Positions 47,853 to 53,195 of a DNA stretch of 53,195 nt are shown here, one piece after another. The notes under the pieces are model-generated. The model was not told the DNA's origin. It saw nothing but the letters and a program-made list of their open reading frames with translations, and searched no databases. A program made the position numbers and the translations under genes. The stretch is from CAYYMZ01 sp964473025 (lineage in GTDB: Bacteria > Patescibacteriota > UBA1384 > DTJR01): contig CAYYMZ010000004.1 of the NCBI GenBank assembly GCA_964473025.1, positions 1 through 53,195 on the forward strand, written 5' to 3'. The first letter of the stretch is position 1, and each line of letters begins with the position of its first letter.

Positions 47853-47858
47853 TATAAT
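47853..47858 (+). promoter_or_regulatory. -10 box of the Q/N-rich secreted protein gene
   Basis: A perfect TATAAT 30 nt before the ATG at 47889; the Shine-Dalgarno sequence GGAGG is 5 nt from the ATG. No convincing -35. Confidence 0.5.
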
Positions 47859-47888
47859 AAATAAGACAAATTATTTAACGGAGGAAAA

Positions 47889-48551
47889 ATGAAATTTATA
47901 ACAATTCTACTCGCACTATTTTTTCCGGTTGTTGCTTTAGCGGTCCAGAATCAATACGGACAGGCAACTCAAACTACGCAGGCACAAAATCAAAATACTA
48001 ACCAAAACCAAGCACAAACAAACAATCCAGAAACAGGTGATATGGTTCAGACGCAGGATCAAACTCAAGCAAGGGTACAAAGTCCAACCGCCTCCGAAAC
48101 GCCCCTGCAGGTCAAAGACCAGCTTTCGCAGCGCAGAGGAAACGCTGTTGCCGAAGCAGCTCAAAACCTCGTTCAAGCATCTTATAAAATTTCGAACACG
48201 GGTGTCGGTGATCAGATCAGGACAATCGCCCAAACACAACTTCAGGACACAAACAGAGTTAATCAGTCAATCGACAAAGCCGAGCAGCGAACTTCGTTTG
48301 CCAAGTTTTTCATCGGGCCAAACTATAAAGAGCTGAAGAATGCACGGCAGCTGAGGGAGCAGAACCGCCAGCAAATCATGCAATTAGAACAATTGGCGCT
48401 TCAGCTTACGAACGAATCCGAGGAAACAACAATCGTGAATGCAATTGCAACTCTGCAGGCAGAAAATTCATCACTTGGCGGCCAGATTGATGAATTAAGC
48501 AAAGGATTCTGCTTATTTGGATGGCTAAACCGCTGGATTAACGGTTATTAA
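47889..48551 (+). CDS. Q/N-rich secreted coiled-coil protein
   Basis: A 220-residue exported protein with a signal peptide of about 18 residues (LLALFFPVVALA). The next ~70 residues are rich in Gln, Asn and Thr with low complexity (TTQAQNQNTNQNQAQ). The second half is helical and probably coiled (RTIAQTQLQDTNRVNQSIDKAE and QLREQNRQQIMQLEQLALQLTN), ending with a hydrophobic FCLFGWLNRWINGY. NPETG occurs internally but is far from the C-terminus, so is not a sorting signal. Function unknown. Confidence 0.7.
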   Translation: MKFITILLALFFPVVALAVQNQYGQATQTTQAQNQNTNQNQAQTNNPETGDMVQTQDQTQARVQSPTASETPLQVKDQLSQRRGNAVAEAAQNLVQASYKISNTGVGDQIRTIAQTQLQDTNRVNQSIDKAEQRTSFAKFFIGPNYKELKNARQLREQNRQQIMQLEQLALQLTNESEETTIVNAIATLQAENSSLGGQIDELSKGFCLFGWLNRWINGY

Positions 48552-48690
48552 TTTCCCTCTATAGACCCAAGGACTCCTAGATTATCGGAAGCGAGAATAT
48601 TCGCGGTGATTTAATGATGCAATTTTTTAATTCGACTTTCGCCTTGGAATGCATTGAATAAAACAGGCTTACGGAGTAAATTATAAAACA

Positions 48691-49689
48691 ATGTATCGCG
48701 ATTATAAAAACAAAATTAATAAGAAAATTATTTCCGAAGCACTCTCGGTCTATTTTGAAAATGCAAATTTTGCATACGAAAAAATCGAGGCAGGATACGA
48801 AAATGCTAGTTTCTATATCGTTTTAAATGGCCACAAATATGTTCTTCGTATCTATAATGCATTTCAATATGGCGTGCACCCACGGGATGAAGGCAATATC
48901 TTAACCGAACTTGATTTCATCGAGTTTTGCGGCGAAAAAAATATTCCCGTTCCCAAAATTCATAAAACTGTTAATGGAAATTTTTATACGAAAGTATTAA
49001 TCAACGGCACTGCTCATTTTGCCATCCTGACAGATTTTATTGAAGGCAATCAAGTTAAAAAATTATCTCTGAAACAAGTTGAAAATATAGCCGAAATACA
49101 AGCCAAAATGCATCTTACGGCAATTGAATATGGGACGAAAAAAATCCGTCGCGTGGCCGGCCCGTTTGGTGTGCACAAGTGGATTAAAAGCGAGCTCAAA
49201 AAATATAAACCATCGGAAAACAAGAAAGATCTGATTAAGCATGCGATTGATGTCATTGATTTTTTGGGCACAAAAATTAATCCCTCAACGATTAAAAAAT
49301 ACCCACCAATTTTAATTCACGGCGATCTTCATTGTGAAAATTTAAAATTTATCGGGGACAAAATTTCGGGTGTTTTTGATTTTGATGATGTTAAAAAAAG
49401 CATTGCCGCAGACGATATCGGATCGTTTTTGATGGAAATTTTAAAAACCGGTGACAGTAAGCAACTAAGAGAGAAAGCAATTACTTATTTCGATCGGTAT
49501 AAAAAAATACGTCCAATATCAAATGATGAAATCGAACTTTCGATATATTTCGCCGCCCGCAGACGGCTTGTGTTTAAATTGCTGGAGTTTATGGGGATTT
49601 GGGAAGATAGAAAAACGGATACGATACAAAACTTTAGGAAGGTTTTGGAGCAAGTAAGAAGAATTATTGATTTGGCTAAATCAATTTAA
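48691..49689 (+). CDS. Aminoglycoside phosphotransferase (APH)-fold kinase
   Basis: A 332-residue small-molecule kinase of the APH/choline-kinase/ThrB-II fold. The N-lobe has GYENASFYIVLNGHKYVLRIYN with the ATP-anchoring lysine; the catalytic loop is LIHGDLHCENLKF (HGDLHxxN), and the DFDD metal site follows (GVFDFDDVKKS). The substrate could be homoserine, a sugar, a choline-like compound or a drug; nothing in the sequence decides. It is a single-gene unit ending in a hairpin terminator. Confidence 0.85.
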   Translation: MYRDYKNKINKKIISEALSVYFENANFAYEKIEAGYENASFYIVLNGHKYVLRIYNAFQYGVHPRDEGNILTELDFIEFCGEKNIPVPKIHKTVNGNFYTKVLINGTAHFAILTDFIEGNQVKKLSLKQVENIAEIQAKMHLTAIEYGTKKIRRVAGPFGVHKWIKSELKKYKPSENKKDLIKHAIDVIDFLGTKINPSTIKKYPPILIHGDLHCENLKFIGDKISGVFDFDDVKKSIAADDIGSFLMEILKTGDSKQLREKAITYFDRYKKIRPISNDEIELSIYFAARRRLVFKLLEFMGIWEDRKTDTIQNFRKVLEQVRRIIDLAKSI

Positions 49690-49696
49690 AATTAGA

Positions 49697-49723
49697 TTTT
49701 GGCAAGCTTGGTGCTTGCCGAAA
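49697..49723 (+). terminator. Terminator after the APH-fold kinase
   Basis: TTTTGGCAAGC and GCTTGCCGAAA form an 11-bp stem (one G-T) around loop TTGGT, followed by TTTGTT. Confidence 0.75.
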
Positions 49724-50270
49724 TTTGTTAGGGGCAAAATTAATAAGCGAGCCCGCTGGCTCGCGTCTCATCGTAAGGGGTAGGGGCTTCAGTGTCTTGA
49801 TGGCCAGCCCACCCCTTATAAACCCCACCCACGGCCGACGCTCAAAAGCACGGTTTTTTCTTTATTATTTAGGTTTGCGTTCCACCCGCAAACCGCGACA
49901 TGTTTGCGAGGAACTCATATTTATAAGAAAAAACCGTCTTTTGTTAATGGAACCTTCTTGTCGCTTTTTACCACTTGGGCAAAAAGCGAAAACCAAGGCG
50001 AAAATAATATTTGAGCCGGTATAAATAAAACAATAATTTTTTCGGGGCAGTGAGTAGCGCTGCAAACTTGACAGGGAGAGACCTCGCTGGGAAGAAAAAA
50101 TTTGAGCATTCATTGAAGCGAGCAGGGTAGTGGGTGTGCAGAGGGTAGGAGGGGCGCTTCAAGAGTAGGCCTTCCTACCCTCTGCAAAAAACGGCAGGAT
50201 TCATCCTGCCTCACTCGGTAAGCCGCAGGCTTGCCTAAATCATAATATTCACCTTGCCCAAAGATATTGC
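49724..50270. other. Gene-free, hairpin-rich region
   Basis: About 550 bases with no credible gene. It holds GCGAGCC-CGCT-GGCTCGC (49747-49764), the palindromic repeat at 49845-49942 with its outlying hairpin to 49988, a 13-bp perfect stem GCAGAGGGTAGGA/TCCTACCCTCTGC (50138-50150 with 50173-50185), GGCAGGA-TTCA-TCCTGCC (about 50193-50210) and AAGCC-GCA-GGCTT (about 50220-50232). The minus-strand open frames across it are shadows of the repeat. Confidence 0.7.
49845..49988. repeat. Foldable repeat unit, copy 1
   Basis: An outer stem pairs 49845-49862 with 49925-49942 (18 bp, one bulged C). An inner hairpin GGTTTGCG-TTCCACC-CGCAAACC (49872-49894) sits within. A second hairpin (GCTTTTTACC...GGGCAAAAAGC) follows. 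Bases 49889-49988 recur in inverted orientation at 53096-53195, identical over the first 55 nt and with a few changes in the rest. Confidence 0.8.
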
Positions 50271-50298
50271 TTGACTCTCATGCCTCAAATAGTATTAT
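50271..50298 (+). promoter_or_regulatory. Promoter of the metzincin-like protease
   Basis: TTGACT (50271-50276), a 16-nt spacer and TATTAT (50293-50298). GGGGGT lies about 5 nt before the ATG at 50328. Confidence 0.6.
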
Positions 50299-50327
50299 TG
50301 AATTAAAATAATTGACTGGGGGTCAAA

Positions 50328-51062
50328 ATGAAAAAAGTACTATTCGCCCTAATCGGCTTTTTGTTTGTCTTTGGTATAGTTTTTGTAGGCGGCGCTGATT
50401 CGGCGACAGCCAAAAAAGACGACGTAAAACTTAAGGTCTTTATACATTATCCAAAGGATTACGGTAAGCCGGTCCGCTCATCAGGTTGCACCGTAACCGC
50501 AAACGATCAGATAAACGATTACGGATATGCCGGATGGCAGATGCCAACTGGTGGAATGGATTATAAGATAAATTACACAACCAAACCCGGAAACCTATCT
50601 GCCGCGGGTATTCAAAATGCTGTCGACTTAGGTTTTTCAGCTTGGAGTTCAGCCGACTCAAATCAAATATTCAACTACACCGGCACAACTTCGGCGACAG
50701 GCGCAAAATATGACGGCACCAACGCGGTTTTGTGGGGAAGGGTTTCCGGCAGCGCAATCGCCGTCACATATGTTTGGTATTACACTGCAAGTGAGCAGCT
50801 TGTTGAGGCAGATACGGTGTTCAACAAGAAACTCAAATGGTCTGTGTCTAATTCCACCCTTGGCGATTGTGGTGGTATAGCAACTTCTTATGATGTTCAA
50901 AACATCGGCACGCACGAATTCGGCCACTGGGTTGGTTTAGATGATCTCTACAACAGCGCAGATAAGGATTTGACGATGTACGGTTACGGCACGACGGGGG
51001 AGTTAAAAAAGGATTCTTTGGGACTCGGTGATATTAGCGGCGTAAACGCTATTGCGCCTTAG
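50328..51062 (+). CDS. Secreted matrixin/metzincin-like zinc protease
   Basis: A 244-residue exported metalloprotease. A signal peptide of about 28 residues (MKKVLFALIGFLFVFGIVFV) precedes a catalytic domain with THEFGHWVGLDDLY, the HExxHxxGxxD variant of the metzincin zinc site, and the Met-turn LTMYGYG. An upstream strand (NAVLWGRVSGSAIAVTYVWY) is in the right place for the substrate-binding edge. There is no prodomain cysteine switch of the animal type. Probably acts on surface proteins or on other cells; target unknown. Ends just before the promoter of GC-rich gene C. Confidence 0.82.
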   Translation: MKKVLFALIGFLFVFGIVFVGGADSATAKKDDVKLKVFIHYPKDYGKPVRSSGCTVTANDQINDYGYAGWQMPTGGMDYKINYTTKPGNLSAAGIQNAVDLGFSAWSSADSNQIFNYTGTTSATGAKYDGTNAVLWGRVSGSAIAVTYVWYYTASEQLVEADTVFNKKLKWSVSNSTLGDCGGIATSYDVQNIGTHEFGHWVGLDDLYNSADKDLTMYGYGTTGELKKDSLGLGDISGVNAIAP

Positions 51063-51080
51063 TCGAGAAAACCTCTTTTC

Positions 51081-51108
51081 TTGACACCCCAATCTCATCT
51101 GCTATCTT
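51081..51108 (+). promoter_or_regulatory. Promoter of GC-rich gene C
   Basis: A perfect TTGACA (51081-51086), a 16-nt spacer and TGC-TATCTT (hexamer 51103-51108). The leader is about 40 nt and contains AGGAGG (51141-51146). Confidence 0.75.
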
Positions 51109-51154
51109 GACGGCAGAGCAGTTTGTGCTGAATCCACCCTAGGAGGCGAGTCCA

Positions 51155-51628
51155 TTGATAGCAAGTTCGACAGTACCGAGGATCCCGTATGTCTGCGGCC
51201 CACTGACCGAACTCACACCTGAAGATCAGGCGTGGGTCAAGCCCTTCTACGAAGCCATCGCTGATGTCTGCGAGGAGGTCTTCGGGCAGAGGGCCTTCGT
51301 CCCGCACGAGCACTACGACCCGATCAAACATGCGGACTTCACCCCGCAAGACGTCGACACCAACGAACGCCATCAGGTCTGTGACCTGACCTCCGTCCTG
51401 ATTGTCGTTGCCGTTGCGCCCTCGTGGGGCGGCGGCATCGAAGTAGAGATGTCCAACTGCAGTAAGGTGCCGGTCATCCTGCTCTGCGAGAAGATGAAGC
51501 TCATAGACCGCAAGATTTCGCGGCTGCTGCGGGGCAACCCCGCGGTCATGCGCGTCATTGTCTACGAGGACATAGAAGATGCCCTCAGCCAGCTCAAGAA
51601 CGTGTTGCTGACTCTGAGGGCGATCTAA
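51155..51628 (+). CDS. GC-rich gene C: nucleoside 2-deoxyribosyltransferase-like protein
   Basis: A 157-residue protein with G/C-ending codons throughout, unlike its neighbours. Start is TTG at 51155, fixed by AGGAGG 8 nt upstream. The fold pattern IPYVCGPLTEL at the start, FVPHEHYDP, DLTSVLIVVAVAPSWGGGIEVEMSNCSKVPVILLCEK fits the nucleoside 2-deoxyribosyltransferase/DUF4406 type (aspartate, then a glycine-rich loop and the conserved glutamate). It may cut or exchange nucleobases; the substrate is not known. Single-gene unit with own promoter and terminator. Confidence 0.7.
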   Translation: MIASSTVPRIPYVCGPLTELTPEDQAWVKPFYEAIADVCEEVFGQRAFVPHEHYDPIKHADFTPQDVDTNERHQVCDLTSVLIVVAVAPSWGGGIEVEMSNCSKVPVILLCEKMKLIDRKISRLLRGNPAVMRVIVYEDIEDALSQLKNVLLTLRAI

Positions 51629-51637
51629 CCTCCGTCC

Positions 51638-51680
51638 AGAGCCCCAGTTTCTGCCGAGCGCAGAGATTGGGGCTCTCTTT
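51638..51680 (+). terminator. Terminator of GC-rich gene C
   Basis: An outer 9-bp stem AGAGCCCCA/TGGGGCTCT encloses an inner stem TCTGC/GCAGA, followed by CTTTC. Confidence 0.85.
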
Positions 51681-51714
51681 CATACCTCACAAAGATTTAT
51701 CTTGCGCCAATATC

Positions 51715-51723
51715 TGCTAGAAT
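51715..51723 (+). promoter_or_regulatory. Extended -10 promoter, leaderless start at 51730
   Basis: TGC-TAGAAT (hexamer 51718-51723) ends 6 nt before the ATG at 51730. There is no Shine-Dalgarno sequence. Confidence 0.55.
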
Positions 51724-51729
51724 ACAATC

Positions 51730-52137
51730 ATGGACGAAACATCGGAACCACAAACAGGAGATATGGGAGTTCCTATAGAGCCAAAAGAACCTGAATCCGA
51801 TCCTAGTTTTAAAGCCAATATCGATTACTTTCCACAAGACCAACGGGATGAAGCGAGGTCTTACGATAGTATCAACGATAGGGTTATGGCTTCGTTTGAA
51901 CAGGGCCTAGATGCTTACAACGCCATCACTAATTTTTCACATAACCTAATAGCTGAAAAAGGGAGGAGTTATGTCCAAAATTGCAAATTATTTCACATTT
52001 TAATTGGAAGCGGCCTGCCGAGACACAAATGGGAAAATATGCCAATGGATACACCCGACGGAGATTACAAAAGATTTATCGACGAAGAATTAATTCCATT
52101 GCTTGAAGCACTTGAAAAACGGGGTTTCAAAGAATGA
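51730..52137 (+). CDS. Small acidic protein of unknown function
   Basis: A 135-residue soluble protein: an acidic, proline-rich N-terminus (about 30 residues) and then helices (NDRVMASFEQGLDAYNAI, NFSHNLIAEKGRSYVQNCKLFHILIG, IDEELIPLLEALEKRGF). No membrane segment or signal peptide, one cysteine. No family recognised; a four-helix arrangement is likely. It overlaps the zinc-ribbon gene by four bases (ATGA), so the two are probably co-translated partners. Confidence 0.65.
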   Translation: MDETSEPQTGDMGVPIEPKEPESDPSFKANIDYFPQDQRDEARSYDSINDRVMASFEQGLDAYNAITNFSHNLIAEKGRSYVQNCKLFHILIGSGLPRHKWENMPMDTPDGDYKRFIDEELIPLLEALEKRGFKE

Positions 52138-52322
52138 AAAAAGAAAAATTTCCAAACTGCCCCAGTTGTGACAATCAGCACGACGAGGAGATTTTTATTA
52201 AATGTAAAACCTGTGGGTATACGGCAGAATCCACCAAACGTAAGTGGAAAGCGCCCAATATGGGCAAGCAGAGAAGTCAGCCCAAATGGATTACGGAAAG
52301 TAAGAACAAAAGTTCTAAATAA
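52134..52322 (+). CDS. Small zinc-ribbon protein
   Basis: A 62-residue very basic protein with a four-cysteine zinc ribbon: CPSC at about 9-12 and CKTC at about 24-27 (NCPSCDN and IKCKTCGYT). The C-terminal half is rich in Lys, Arg, Ser and Pro (KRKWKAPNMGKQRSQPKW), likely unstructured and nucleic-acid binding. Probably binds RNA, DNA or the acidic partner encoded upstream, with which it shares an ATGA overlap. Function unknown. Confidence 0.7.
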   Translation: MKKEKFPNCPSCDNQHDEEIFIKCKTCGYTAESTKRKWKAPNMGKQRSQPKWITESKNKSSK

Positions 52323-52343
52323 GATTTACCTTGCTCCCTTTTC

Positions 52344-52352
52344 TGCTACAAT
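52344..52352 (+). promoter_or_regulatory. Extended -10 promoter of the DUF5674 pair
   Basis: TGC-TACAAT (hexamer 52347-52352); the ATG at 52365 is 12 nt downstream, so the leader is only about 6 nt and has no Shine-Dalgarno sequence. Confidence 0.5.
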
Positions 52353-52364
52353 AAAACCAATCTT

Positions 52365-52706
52365 ATGAAGATTATAAACGAAACAATTACCGTGGCCGAA
52401 CTAGAACAAATGGCCAAAAATATGTTCGATGACTTGGTTAAAGCTGTTGTTGATATTGACAAGAAAATCATAGCCGTTGATGCGCCAATGCATTCGGACG
52501 AAGAAGCTGAATTGATTAAAAACGGATCGAAACAGGATAATCTATGGGGAATTAACCTGTACCCCAAAAAAGAGGGGGAGGAATTTATTGAATTTGATTC
52601 AATGATTAATCTTCGACCAAATCAGAATAACCGGAGCCGAGGTGTTGATGATCCAAGAATAAGAGAAAAAATTATTCAAATCGTTAACGAACGGGTTGCA
52701 AAATGA
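52365..52706 (+). CDS. DUF5674 family protein
   Basis: A 113-residue protein matching my recollection of DUF5674, common in Patescibacteria: KAVVDIDKKIIAVDAPMHSDEEAELI, the GSKQDNLWGINLYP block, and FIEFDSMINLRPNQNNRSR. The conserved His-x-Asp/Glu-Glu and Asn-Leu-Arg-Pro residues look like a catalytic or binding centre; no activity is known. It overlaps the next gene by four bases. The two-gene unit has the size and coupling of a toxin-antitoxin or partner pair, but this is only a possibility. Confidence 0.75.
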   Translation: MKIINETITVAELEQMAKNMFDDLVKAVVDIDKKIIAVDAPMHSDEEAELIKNGSKQDNLWGINLYPKKEGEEFIEFDSMINLRPNQNNRSRGVDDPRIREKIIQIVNERVAK

Positions 52707-53047
52707 AAATTATTTTCCATCGCGGATTAACAGAGAAGCAATGGTTTGAAAAAAGCATTTTTGAACAAATGGCCAATATCGGTTCCGAAGTCGAGAGAAC
52801 AATCAAATGGAGAGGCAAAGATTCAAAATATTCCAAAACAGCATTTGAGAGATGCTTGGAACTAATCGACCTGACCATCGAAGATCCAAAAAATAAAAAC
52901 CGTTTAAAAGAAATTTTGCGTTCTCGGGAAGTTTTGGTTGACTATTTTAATGGCAGAAATATCTATCATTCAACTGACAAATTATGGCAAAATTATTTTT
53001 ATAGCTTTAATTTTGCAGCAAGATTAAATCCCAAACCGACGTCATAA
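52703..53047 (+). CDS. Conserved small protein of Patescibacteria type
   Basis: A 114-residue helical, charged protein. IFHRGLTEKQWFEKSIFEQMANIGSEVERTIKWRG is a block I associate with a small family frequent in candidate-phyla genomes; no function is assigned. Further helices are AFERCLELIDLTIED and NRLKEILRSREVLVDYF. It contains one cysteine and no membrane segment. Its start overlaps the DUF5674 stop (ATGA), so the two are expressed together. It is the last gene in the window before the inverted repeat. Confidence 0.7.
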   Translation: MKIIFHRGLTEKQWFEKSIFEQMANIGSEVERTIKWRGKDSKYSKTAFERCLELIDLTIEDPKNKNRLKEILRSREVLVDYFNGRNIYHSTDKLWQNYFYSFNFAARLNPKPTS

Positions 53048-53095
53048 AAACACCAATAAGCGTTCTATTTGAGGCAAAAGCCGTGACCTGGATTT

Positions 53096-53195
53096 AGCTT
53101 TTTGCCACTTGGGCAAAAAGCAACAAAAAGATTCCATTAGCAAAAGACGGTTTTTTCTTATAAATATGAGTTCCTCGCAAACATGTCGCGGTTTG
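53096..53195. repeat. Foldable repeat unit, copy 2 (inverted, cut by window end)
   Basis: Reverse-complement copy of 49889-49988: identical over 55 nt at the window edge (53141-53195) and lightly changed in the rest, with a perfect hairpin GCTTTTTGCC-ACTTG-GGCAAAAAGC (53097-53121). The other half of the palindrome would lie beyond the window. Confidence 0.85.

Noticed and set aside
49865..50162. Minus-strand open frames in the repeat region
   Set aside because: They run through palindromes, lack ribosome sites and partly recur in the inverted copy, so are shadows of the repeat.
1..53195. CRISPR array, transposase, rRNA operon or prophage genes
   Set aside because: No regularly spaced repeats, no transposase or integrase motifs, no rRNA and no phage structural genes were seen.

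Overview
The window looks like a chromosomal segment of a small-genome bacterium, most likely a member of the Patescibacteria (Candidate Phyla Radiation). The reasons are the compact AT-rich coding, the many shortened versions of housekeeping proteins (Dus, a PgpH-like HD protein, NusA), membrane-anchored DUF922, PEGA, LytR_C, DUF3048 and DUF2207 proteins, and a terminal DUF5674 pair. TGA behaves as a normal stop codon. The subgroup cannot be decided from the sequence alone.

Layout. 1-4150: tRNA-Ala, TsaC, tRNA-Leu, a DUF922 protein, CCA-adding enzyme and a sortase. 4160-7520 (minus strand): murA-mreB-glycosyltransferase, a cell wall and shape operon. 7580-16320: PEGA protein, TagA, NusA, ClpC, Rel, HisS and LexA. 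16500-20030: cell-envelope and regulatory genes (LytR_C, M50-like, PPC, DUF3048, lytic transglycosylase). 20159-24950: HIT, bS21, a 44-residue membrane protein, YqeY, PgpH-like HD, YbeY, FtsA and FtsZ. 25000-27800: a small unknown gene, DUF2207 and a GC-rich cassette. 27727-36560: a deoxynucleotide module (NrdR, B12-dependent ribonucleotide reductase, corrinoid adenosyltransferase, DUF6580 putative importer, thioredoxin) followed by a helicase-nuclease. 36700-40320: small membrane proteins, RmuC, RluD-like and Dus. 40440-49690: accessory envelope genes, including two tandem secreted propeller-like paralogs, one of which ends in LPETG. 49690-53195: a hairpin- and repeat-rich stretch, a metzincin-like protease, another GC-rich cassette and small conserved genes, bracketed by inverted copies of a structured repeat.

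The most interesting signals are: (1) two copies, 10 kb apart, of a ~143-nt 5' leader with nearly identical ends and a diverged middle, placed directly before the start codons of DUF3048 and nrdJ and able to form mutually exclusive helices; (2) at least eight genes that appear leaderless, with the ATG 6-7 nt after a (usually extended) -10 box and no Shine-Dalgarno sequence, while other genes in the same window use strong Shine-Dalgarno sequences; (3) three small GC-rich single-gene cassettes, each with its own terminator, two of them with clear promoters; (4) a ~100-nt foldable repeat in inverted orientation around 49.9-53.2 kb.

All calls are from reading the sequence; no database search was possible. 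Family names rest on recognised motifs and family knowledge, and regulatory calls are inferences.
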